From contig JADFWF010000214.1 of assembly GCA_015222965.1 (NCBI GenBank), forward strand, positions 1 to 6,378: a stretch of DNA of 6,378 nucleotides, read 5' to 3'. The stretch comes from Pseudomonadota bacterium (lineage in GTDB: Bacteria; Pseudomonadota; Gammaproteobacteria; SZUA-229). The notes under the pieces are model-generated. The model saw nothing but the letters and a program-made list of their open reading frames with translations, was not told where the DNA came from and did no database searches. This document shows positions 1-5,240 of the stretch, one piece after another (the first letter of the stretch is position 1; every line of letters begins with the position of its first letter). The translations under genes and the position numbers were made by a program.

Positions 1-672
1 AAAATCCTCATCGGCTGTTTACGTGACGGCAAACACATAAAAGTTTGTGTCTACGATACCGGGCCGGGCATCTCTGAAGTTCATCAACAGCGTATCTTTG
101 AAGACTTCTATCGTATTACCGGTAATGTCGATGGTGCCGGGCTCGGCCTGGGCATCGCATTGCGCTTCTCACATCTTCTCGGCCATAAGATACATGTCGA
201 ATCGAACGATGGTAAAGGCAGCCTGTTTTCACTCTACCTGCCACTACGTGAAAAGCAGACAACAGAAAAAAGCAAACAGAAAACTACAGACATCACTTCG
301 GGGCTGGAGAATCTTAATATCTTCTACGTCGATGATGAAGAAAACAATATCGATGCACTGGGTGCCCTGATCGACAGCTGGGGCTGTGTTCTCGCTAGCG
401 CGACCGACGCCGAATCAGCTATACGTTACGCCAGTGATAATAAAGCGCCAGATGTTCTGTTGATGGATTATCAACTCGATAATGAGATCGATGGTTTACA
501 GCTTGCTGATACCTTACGTGAAACCTGGAAAGAGGTGCCCGTCTGTATCGTATCTGCCGCCGCTGAAGAAGATCTGTCAAAACGCGCCAACGAACAAGGT
601 TTTGATTTTCTGCGCAAGCCTGTTAAACCTGGAAAACTCAGAGCCTTACTGGAAAGATACTTACAGCGCTAA
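1..672 (+). CDS. Hybrid sensor histidine kinase, C-terminal part (HATPase + receiver), truncated by window edge
   Basis: The reading frame is open from base 1 to a TAA at 670-672, giving 223 visible residues; the N-terminus lies outside the window. Residues 1-81 are the end of a HATPase_c domain: the G1 box DTGPGI (19-24), the F box IFEDFYR (32-38) and the G2 box GAGLGLGIA (45-53), then LLGHKI...GKGSLFSLYLP. After a charged, glutamine/lysine-rich linker comes a receiver domain: acidic pair D111-D112, phosphoacceptor D156 (LLMDYQLD), S185 and K206 (FLRKPVKP). The domain is therefore complete, and phosphotransfer is expected to be active. The LLGH...GSxFS signature and the receiver ending in KPVKPxxLRALL resemble the NahK/ErcS'/MxtR/CrbS group of hybrid kinases, some of which control use of acetate or alcohols. 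Which input domain it carries (PAS or sodium/solute symporter) cannot be seen. It converges on the response regulator, 42 bp away. ATG and TTG codons inside the visible part are not the true start. Confidence 0.93.
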   Translation, partial: KILIGCLRDGKHIKVCVYDTGPGISEVHQQRIFEDFYRITGNVDGAGLGLGIALRFSHLLGHKIHVESNDGKGSLFSLYLPLREKQTTEKSKQKTTDITSGLENLNIFYVDDEENNIDALGALIDSWGCVLASATDAESAIRYASDNKAPDVLLMDYQLDNEIDGLQLADTLRETWKEVPVCIVSAAAEEDLSKRANEQGFDFLRKPVKPGKLRALLERYLQR

Positions 673-714
673 ACGCGCTACGTTAAATCGCCCATACATA
701 CCGGGACCCAGAGA

Positions 715-1365
715 CTAAGCTGATTTAACCTCATTCAGTGACATCTTGCCCAGCATGATAACGGCCTGTGTACGATTGCTAATACCCAGTTTCCGAAACA
801 ACACTGTTATATGTGCTTTCACCGTGGCCTCGGTTATCCCCATCTCGTAACCGATCTGCTTGTTCAACCAGCCTTCACGCAAATAACACAGGACACGATA
901 CTGCTGCGGTGTCAGCGTGGCTATCTTTGCAGCAAGATCTTTCTCTTCATCATCAACCGGCGTTAATCGATTACGAAAATCTTCGGGCACCCAACGGCCA
1001 CCGTCGAGCATAGTACGTATCGCTTCGTGAATCAGTTGCGGCGAACACGATTTAGGAATATAACCGCTCGCCCCATGGCCCATGGCACGATTGATGGTAT
1101 CACCTTCTTCGTCAGCAGAGATTATCGCCACAGGTATGCTGGGGAATTTCTCACGTACCATGATCAGTCCAAACAGGTCCTGGCTTCCCGGCATACGCAG
1201 ATCAAGCAATAATAAATCAGTCTCATGCTTATGCTCGAGCGCATTGATCGTGCTGTCGAGATCTATCGACTCACCGACGATGGAATCCGGGTAATGTCGC
1301 TTGATAACTTCAAGTATGGCATTGCGAAATAAAGGGTGGTCATCCGCCACATGAAACTGGTACAT
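715..1365 (-). CDS. NarL/LuxR-family response regulator, ErdR/CrbR/AgmR-like
   Basis: This 216-residue protein has the normal length for a NarL-family regulator. The receiver domain covers about 1-120: acidic pocket D8-D9 (VADDHPLF), phosphoacceptor D55 (LLLLDLRMPG), S83 (IISADEE) and K105 (YIPKS). The LuxR-type DNA-binding helix-turn-helix covers about 150-205, starting LTPQQYRVL, with NKQIGYEMGITEATVKAH as its core and RKLGISNRTQAV after it. ADDHPLFR at the N-terminus and NKQI...EATVKAH at the C-terminus are typical of regulators that pair with NahK/MxtR/CrbS-like hybrid kinases, and such a kinase ends 42 bp away on the opposite strand. It is inferred to receive phosphate from that kinase, dimerise and bind promoter DNA. 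The ATG at 1365 is preceded by GAGAAG (1371-1376) at 5-nt spacing. The gene is divergent from the porin, whose promoter region it shares. Family assignment is firm; target genes are not known. Confidence 0.95.
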   Translation of the reverse strand: MYQFHVADDHPLFRNAILEVIKRHYPDSIVGESIDLDSTINALEHKHETDLLLLDLRMPGSQDLFGLIMVREKFPSIPVAIISADEEGDTINRAMGHGASGYIPKSCSPQLIHEAIRTMLDGGRWVPEDFRNRLTPVDDEEKDLAAKIATLTPQQYRVLCYLREGWLNKQIGYEMGITEATVKAHITVLFRKLGISNRTQAVIMLGKMSLNEVKSA

Positions 1366-1370
1366 ATTAA

Positions 1371-1376
1371 CTTCTC
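1371..1376 (-). promoter_or_regulatory. Ribosome binding site of the response regulator
   Basis: On the minus strand GAGAAG lies 5 nt before the ATG at 1365. It is a moderate Shine-Dalgarno match and supports this start. No convincing promoter was found further upstream. A TTGACA at 1389-1394 would place its -10 right against the start codon. Confidence 0.5.
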
Positions 1377-1588
1377 ACTAAATCAACGTGTCAATTTGTC
1401 TAACCTTAGCAATTCTACTGACAAATACCCATCAATATCATTTGCAGGCGCATCGTTACTCATCCCATTTCCTCAAGCGTCATCCTCACACGATTAATAG
1501 CTGAGAGAATTAGACCATTTTACGCGCCATTCCCAATTACGACTTTAGTAGAACATAGACTAATATCTAATAGCGTTACAACTCAGTT

Positions 1589-1622
1589 AGGAGGAATCTT
1601 TACGGACTATAAATTTGAGGAG
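1589..1622 (+). promoter_or_regulatory. Two Shine-Dalgarno sequences in the porin leader
   Basis: GAGGAG at 1617-1622 lies 8 nt before the porin ATG and decides that start; an in-frame TGA at 1616-1618 excludes an earlier one. A second, stronger AGGAGG lies at 1589-1594, 36 nt before the ATG. No ATG, GTG or TTG sits at a usable distance behind it. It may be a ribosome standby site, part of a fold in the leader, or a leftover. Confidence 0.6.
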
Positions 1623-1630
1623 TTTCGTTA

Positions 1631-2821
1631 ATGACACCTTTCACAAAAAAAATAAATTTGAAGTTGCTTACTCGCATCGACATATCTTCCAGTATCAAAG
1701 TCGCCTGCACAGCAGCCGCAATAGCAACCGCACCGATAACTGCTTCTGCTTACTCATTTAAAGACAGTAGTGGCAATGTCGATTTTACAGTTGGCGGTTA
1801 TGCAAAATTGAGCGCCATCTATTCTGATACAGACAGCGGAAAAATAACCAACGAACTCGGACGCAACATCTATCTGCCGTCAGCCACACCTGTCGGAGCG
1901 GGTGATTCTCACCAGGTGCTTGATCTGACCGCGCGCGAGTCTCGTATCAACTTTAAAGCAAAAACAGAACAGGGCGGCCACAAGATGGGCATGGTTCTGG
2001 AAATGGACTTTCTGGGAACAACCAATGGCAACGAAGTCGTCAGCAATAGCTATTCACCCCGCATGCGCCACTTCTTCTTTACCTTTGACAACTGGCTGTT
2101 CGGTCAGACCTGGTCAACTTTCATGGACACAGGTGCTTTAGCTGAAGCCGTCGACTTCCTGGCTTCTCCTGAAGGCATCGTCTTTATCCGCCAGGCCCAG
2201 GTACGTTACAGCAGTGGCGATTTCCAGGTCGCTCTGGAAAACCCTGAAAGTTTTGTGTCAGGTTCAAACGATCGTGACGTCAACACTCTCCCTGATTTAA
2301 CTGCCAACTACAAATTAAAAGGCGGCTGGGGTCACATGCGGTTGAATGGCCTGTTACGCCTGATAGAAGTTGACGACCCAGGGGTACAGGAATCAGAAGC
2401 CGGTTACGGTGTTGGTGTTTCTGGAAAAATTAAAGTCGGCTCAACTGACGATATCCGTTTCTCTGCAAATTACGGAGACGGTATGGGCCGTTACACAAGT
2501 TTAGGTCTCGTTAAAGACGGCATCCTTATCAACGGCAAAATTGAAACGGTTAAATCAGTAGCTGCGACTGCTGCATATCATCACGCCTGGAATGCCAAAT
2601 CAAGATCGAACCTTATCTTCAGTATGGCAGATATAGATAATCCAACAGGCGCTGCCGGTACAGAAAACAAAAGCAGCAGCAGCATCCAGATAAACTATCT
2701 CTACTCGCCTGTTAAACAGGTTTCATACGGCATCATGTACCTGGCTGGTGAACGTGAAACTGAAAATGGTGATGACGGTAAACTTAGCCGCATACAGGCT
2801 ACCGCAAAATATTCTTTCTAA
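1631..2821 (+). CDS. DcaP-like outer-membrane porin
   Basis: The protein has 396 residues. Lysines and arginines at 6-23, a hydrophobic stretch at about 24-38 and an A-S-A cleavage site after residue 40 form a Sec signal peptide with a rather long n-region. The mature protein alternates short hydrophobic and polar stretches like a beta barrel and ends in KYSF; a terminal Phe is the recognition signal for outer-membrane barrel assembly. Diagnostic DcaP-family segments are GGYAKLSAIYSD (55-66), ARESRINFK (101-109), EMDFLG (124-129), LFGQTWSTFMD (156-166), FIRQAQVRYSS (185-195) and ALENPESF (201-208). DcaP proteins form trimeric channels for small anions such as dicarboxylates; the substrate here is unknown. 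The N-terminal coiled coil of Acinetobacter DcaP is absent: only about 12 residues separate the cleavage site from the first strand. The gene is divergent from the response regulator, which may control it. It has no terminator right after its stop; the nearest one is 185 bp downstream. Confidence 0.9.
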   Translation: MTPFTKKINLKLLTRIDISSSIKVACTAAAIATAPITASAYSFKDSSGNVDFTVGGYAKLSAIYSDTDSGKITNELGRNIYLPSATPVGAGDSHQVLDLTARESRINFKAKTEQGGHKMGMVLEMDFLGTTNGNEVVSNSYSPRMRHFFFTFDNWLFGQTWSTFMDTGALAEAVDFLASPEGIVFIRQAQVRYSSGDFQVALENPESFVSGSNDRDVNTLPDLTANYKLKGGWGHMRLNGLLRLIEVDDPGVQESEAGYGVGVSGKIKVGSTDDIRFSANYGDGMGRYTSLGLVKDGILINGKIETVKSVAATAAYHHAWNAKSRSNLIFSMADIDNPTGAAGTENKSSSSIQINYLYSPVKQVSYGIMYLAGERETENGDDGKLSRIQATAKYSF

Positions 2822-2953
2822 GGTAGACGATAGACTATTAACTCTATGCGGAAATCAGACCTTTAAGTAGACATGATTCTCGCGCTTGGTGATGAGTACG
2901 CCCAGGCCAATCGGAAACAGGAAATCCGACGCCGACGGCAACATAATTAGAAT

Positions 2954-2973
2954 ACAGTTTATAACTAAACTGT
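2954..2973. repeat. Perfect AT-rich inverted repeat
   Basis: The sequence reads ACAGTTTA-TAAC-TAAACTGT: an 8-bp perfect stem with a 4-nt loop. It lies 32 bp before the strong terminator. It could fold as an RNA hairpin or act as a dimeric operator. It has no T-run of its own, so it is unlikely to terminate transcription. Confidence 0.6.
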
Positions 2974-3005
2974 CCTTCTAAATAAAAAAAGCTATACACT
3001 CCGTT

Positions 3006-3036
3006 AAGCAGGGAGGGTTCCCTCCCTGCTTCTTTT
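3006..3036 (+). terminator. Strong intrinsic terminator
   Basis: AAGCAGGGAGG (3006-3016) pairs perfectly with CCTCCCTGCTT (3021-3031) around the loop GTTC, where G and C can also close. The stem is GC-rich and is followed by TCTTTTAT on the plus strand. The minus strand has no T-run after the stem, so the plus-strand direction is preferred. It would end the porin transcript, leaving a 3' untranslated region of about 210 nt, or end a separate small RNA. Confidence 0.85.
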
Positions 3037-3177
3037 ATCATAGAAGCAACTAGCAGTTTGTACCGTTGCAGAGAACCATTAACTTTTCGATAGCCTCCTG
3101 AATCAGAAAAACTAGCGATTCAGACATATGAGCCAGTTCGTTAAAAACTACCATCGCCATTTTGGCAAGTTATCACC

Positions 3178-3330
3178 TGAAATATTGAAGGTCCGATAAG
3201 GACGGAATTTTTCCCTGATAAGACTATTTTCTCAAGGTCTGCTATGTGGGGAAACAGGAAAATATTAGTTAGTGCAGTAATATCCGCTCAGGAGCGATAG
3301 CGGAAACACAATTTGAATTATTGAAGGTCC
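3178..3330 (+). repeat. 17-bp direct repeat pair, 136 bp apart
   Basis: TGAAATATTGAAGGTCC at 3178-3194 and TGAATTATTGAAGGTCC at 3314-3330 match in 16 of 17 positions. The 119 bp between them contain a hairpin (3283-3304) but no ORF of note. The second copy ends 11 bp before the stop codon of the mtnP-like gene. Possible origins are a local duplication, a target duplication around a decayed insertion, or a paired binding site. Confidence 0.6.
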
Positions 3331-3341
3331 ATTACACTTAT

Positions 3342-4100
3342 TTATTTCAAAAGCGAAACAACATTATGAATAATTTTTTCGGTTGTTTCGCTGCCTTCTG
3401 AAATCCGTTGCCTTATCTCATCCATAGAAACCAGGCCAGGGTCTTCATTCTCGCTACCACTCTTACCGGCCGCCCAGTTGACTACCAGCGATAAGGTGGT
3501 GTATTTCATTTCTAATTCACGGGCAAACGCTGCTTCAGGCATGGCGGTCATACCGACGATGTCGCAGCCATCGCGCTCCATACGTTTTATTTCAGCGACT
3601 GTTTCCAGTCGGGGACCCTGCGTTACACCGTAGGTCGCTATCGTTTCATAATCACAGGACGCCATTTCAATCGCCCGGGAAAGTTCCTTACTCAAGAGTT
3701 CATCAAACGGATAGCTGAAATCGATGTGCTGTACTTCTTTGTCGTTGCTGTCATTGTATGTCTGCATACGACCATGGGTGTAATCGATGATCTGATCCGG
3801 CACTACCCATTTCATCGGTGACATTTTTTCGGTAATACCACCTACTGCGGTGATAGAGATGATATGAGTTATATCCAGTATCTTCAAAACAAACATATTC
3901 GCTTTGTAGTTGATCTGGTGCGGTGCTATATGGTGAGAGACACCATGGCGATTAAAGTAAACCACATCGAGCCCATCTATTTCTCCACTGGTAAAGTTAT
4001 CGGATGGAAGACCGAAGGGCGTTTTTATACGCTCTTCAGTAATATTCTCGAGACTTTTGATTTCTTTTAATAAGCTTCCGCCAATGATTGCCAGTTTCAC
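3342..4100 (-). CDS. mtnP: S-methyl-5'-thioinosine phosphorylase (MTAP/PNP family)
   Basis: This 252-residue trimeric-type purine nucleoside phosphorylase would split a methylthio-purine nucleoside with phosphate into base plus 5-methylthioribose-1-phosphate, in the cytoplasm. Phosphate-site segments are GGS (7-9) and NRHG (50-53). Other family blocks are PHQINYKAN (60-68), ITAVGGI (83-89), QGPRLETVAEI (161-171) and the ribose/methylthio segment GMTAMPEAAFARE (183-195). In the base pocket, VVNWAAGKS carries Asn208 where adenine-specific MTA phosphorylases have Asp. This and the close similarity to Pseudomonas aeruginosa PA3004 point to methylthioinosine, so hypoxanthine would be released. One oddity is GGSLL where most relatives have GGTGL or GGSGL. 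It starts with GTG at 4100, with AAGGA 9 nt upstream. It follows hpt by 41 nt, an apt neighbour because Hpt uses hypoxanthine. An MTA deaminase would be needed elsewhere. The exact substrate is inferred. Confidence 0.9.
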   Translation of the reverse strand: MKLAIIGGSLLKEIKSLENITEERIKTPFGLPSDNFTSGEIDGLDVVYFNRHGVSHHIAPHQINYKANMFVLKILDITHIISITAVGGITEKMSPMKWVVPDQIIDYTHGRMQTYNDSNDKEVQHIDFSYPFDELLSKELSRAIEMASCDYETIATYGVTQGPRLETVAEIKRMERDGCDIVGMTAMPEAAFARELEMKYTTLSLVVNWAAGKSGSENEDPGLVSMDEIRQRISEGSETTEKIIHNVVSLLK

Positions 4101-4141
4101 GTTTTAGTTTCCTTGATGATCATGAGAATCCAGAACTTCAT

Positions 4142-4666
4142 CTATTCTTCTAACGCATAAATAGAATCAAGTTGCCGATATTTTCCGTCATAGTCCATAC
4201 CAAATCCAAATACGTATCTGTCATCGACATTTAACGCAATATTATCTGTCAGTTTTTCGTCGACGCAGCGGCCATGATTTTTTCTTAATAAAACGGCTGA
4301 GATGATTTTACTGGCTCCCTGTAATTCACAATACTGAACGATGGACTGAAGCGTCTGGCCTTCATCCAGGATATCATCAAGGATAAGTACCGTACGTTCA
4401 GTCAATGAGGTAACGGGGTAAGCTTTCCATGTCAGGTCACCACCCGAAGTTTTGTTGTCATATCTAGTGGCATGAATATAATCGATTTCCAGCATGCATT
4501 GCAGTCTGGGAATAAGATGACCAGAGAATATTAATCCGCCCTGCATCACACATAAGACGACCGGCGTTTCGTCCTTTAATTGCTGATTAAGCTTATCTGC
4601 CAGCCTCTCGAGAGCGCTGTTTATTTCAGTATTATCAAATACCAGTGTGCAGTTGTCAGGTAACAT
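4142..4666 (-). CDS. hpt: Hypoxanthine-guanine phosphoribosyltransferase
   Basis: The enzyme joins hypoxanthine or guanine to PRPP, giving IMP or GMP plus pyrophosphate, in cytoplasmic purine salvage. The 174-residue protein is slightly shorter at the N-terminus than the roughly 185-residue relatives in Pseudomonas. The PRPP-binding motif VLILDDILDEGQTL spans 93-106 with the acidic pair D97-D98. CVMQGGLIFSGHL (39-51) forms the pyrophosphate-side loop, and HATRYDNKTSGG (65-76) is the flexible catalytic loop. LLRKNH (126-131) carries the base-contacting Lys129, and YVFGFGMDYDGKYRQL (151-166) closes the base pocket. The ATG at 4666 has only a weak ribosome site (GTAAG), but the next Met is residue 41 and an in-frame TAG lies 18 nt upstream, so this start is favoured. 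It lies 35 nt after the DsrE-family gene and 41 nt before mtnP, with no terminator in either gap, so the three are probably cotranscribed and perhaps translationally coupled. Confidence 0.95.
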   Translation of the reverse strand: MLPDNCTLVFDNTEINSALERLADKLNQQLKDETPVVLCVMQGGLIFSGHLIPRLQCMLEIDYIHATRYDNKTSGGDLTWKAYPVTSLTERTVLILDDILDEGQTLQSIVQYCELQGASKIISAVLLRKNHGRCVDEKLTDNIALNVDDRYVFGFGMDYDGKYRQLDSIYALEE

Positions 4667-4701
4667 ACGATACTTACGGGGCTAATATCTATTAATTTAT
4701 C

Positions 4702-5073
4702 TTAATAGGTAAACGTTACAGTGTTTTCATCCATCGCCTCATTGATGACATAGGCCGCACCGACTCTTTCTTCAACCTCTTCGATCATGTCTTCACCCGC
4801 CATTTCTAACGATGTATTACAGGCCTTGAAAGCGACTCCGGCCTGGTGAGCCTCTTTTATGATGTCATGAATAGTACGATGCGATTCCAGATTAACTTCA
4901 GCTTTTTCAGCATTATCACCAATGGCGAGTTGCCCTGAAAGTCCGGTAAACACCACTTCCACATCGTGTGACAAAGCCGCCGCAACCGTCGCCTGAAATA
5001 AAGGTGCGTAACAGCTACTCGGCTGTGCCGGATCGGAATTTGACATAATAATTAACAGTTTTTTCTTAATCAT
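4702..5073 (-). CDS. DsrE-family (DsrE/DsrF-like) small protein
   Basis: The 123-residue protein folds like the DsrE/TusD family of small alpha/beta proteins. The first strand is KKLLIIMSNSDP (4-15), followed by APLFQATVAAALSHDVEVVFTG (23-44), and the end is GAAYVINEAMDENTVTFTY (105-123). Cys85 in GVAFKACNTSLEMAGED sits where DsrE and TusD carry the cysteine that holds a persulfide. A second Cys is at 21. There is no signal peptide, so it should be cytoplasmic. In this family the proteins take part in sulfur relay or sulfur oxidation, but many single-gene members like this one, often labelled peroxiredoxin-like, have no proven role. No other dsr, tus or sulfur-oxidation gene is visible. The ATG at 5073 has a weak ribosome site (GAAAAG, about 3 nt away). 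It probably heads the transcript with hpt and mtnP, as a repeat-filled 167-bp gap separates it from nagZ. Confidence 0.88.
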   Translation of the reverse strand: MIKKKLLIIMSNSDPAQPSSCYAPLFQATVAAALSHDVEVVFTGLSGQLAIGDNAEKAEVNLESHRTIHDIIKEAHQAGVAFKACNTSLEMAGEDMIEEVEERVGAAYVINEAMDENTVTFTY

Positions 5074-5086
5074 AAGCTTTTCATGT

Positions 5087-5113
5087 ATTAAAGGTAATAT
5101 GGGATATTGTCAT
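5087..5113 (-). promoter_or_regulatory. Possible sigma-70 promoter for the DsrE-family gene, hpt and mtnP
   Basis: On the minus strand ATGACA (5108-5113, 5 of 6 to TTGACA) is followed after 15 bp by TTTAAT (5087-5092, 5 of 6 to TATAAT). The spacer is shorter than the usual 16-18 bp and the leader would be only a few nucleotides. The -35 hexamer overlaps the outer end of the palindromic repeat. This is a weak, sequence-only proposal. Confidence 0.3.
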
Positions 5114-5179
5114 TCTGAACGATAGTGAAGAATCTTGAAATTGGGAGGTTAAGATCTTTCACTATCGTTCAAGATGACA
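5108..5179. repeat. Long palindromic intergenic repeat (MITE/REP-like)
   Basis: A 29-nt left arm (5108-5136) and a 29-nt right arm (5151-5179) are reverse complements at 25 of 29 positions, around a 14-nt loop. The outer ends are TGTCAT and ATGACA, and the arm cores read CTGAACGATAGTGAAGAATC on the left. The four mismatches come as two adjacent swapped pairs. From memory, palindromes starting TGTCATTCTGAACGAAGTGAAGAATCT or close to it are dispersed in intergenic regions of many unrelated bacteria. This copy appears to belong to that kind of element. It carries no ORF. Confidence 0.85.
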
Positions 5180-5206
5180 GCGATTAATAAAGTTTCTGTA
5201 TTTGAT

Positions 5207-5234
5207 TTTTCACTTTTCATTATACATTTTTCAT
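5207..5234. repeat. Heptanucleotide tandem repeat, four units
   Basis: Four consecutive 7-nt units read TTTTCAC, TTTTCAT, TATACAT and TTTTCAT, a consensus of TTTTCAY with the third unit diverged at two positions. The array starts 6 bp beyond the nagZ stop codon on the minus strand. Read on the minus strand it is a series of ATGAAAA or GTGAAAA units. It resembles short heptamer tandem repeats known from other bacteria and may vary in copy number between strains. Confidence 0.6.
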
Positions 5235-5240
5235 TGCTTT

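Larger units (their letters stand above)
2822..3341. other. 520-bp intergenic region without a convincing gene
   Basis: This stretch separates the porin from the mtnP-like gene, which converge on it. It holds a perfect AT-rich hairpin (2954-2973), a strong intrinsic terminator (3006-3036), a GC-rich island at about 2876-2943, a 7-bp-stem inverted repeat (3098-3104 with 3117-3123), a 17-bp direct repeat (3178-3194 and 3314-3330, one mismatch) and a 6-bp-stem hairpin (3283-3288 with 3299-3304). Short ORFs exist on both strands, the longest 65 codons on the minus strand, but none has a good ribosome binding site. It may contain a small RNA or remnants of lost genes or mobile elements. I recognise no transposase, tRNA or riboswitch. 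Confidence 0.6.

Noticed and set aside
47..370. 107-codon plus-strand ORF over the kinase
   Set aside because: It lies in another frame across a continuous HATPase and receiver domain with all key motifs, so it is a shadow.
665..679. AGCGC-TAAAC-GCGCT hairpin between the converging kinase and regulator genes as a terminator
   Set aside because: The stem is only 5 bp, part of it lies in the kinase coding end, and no T-run follows on either strand.
813..1294. Plus-strand ORFs of 61-70 codons opposite the response regulator
   Set aside because: They are antisense to a complete regulator with intact receiver and DNA-binding motifs, and have no family features.
1540..1566. Sigma-70 promoter for the porin (TTACGA, 18 bp, TAATAT)
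   Set aside because: Only 3 of 6 and 4 of 6 consensus matches; too weak to annotate as a site.
2844..3041. 65-codon minus-strand ORF in the porin-mtnP gap
   Set aside because: It reads through both arms of the strong terminator and through the AT hairpin, lacks a clear ribosome site and shows no family resemblance. The shorter overlapping 29-codon ORF in another frame looks more protein-like.
3283..3304. TCCGCT / AGCGGA hairpin as the terminator of mtnP
   Set aside because: The stem has only 6 bp with a 10-nt loop and there is no T-run after it on the minus strand.
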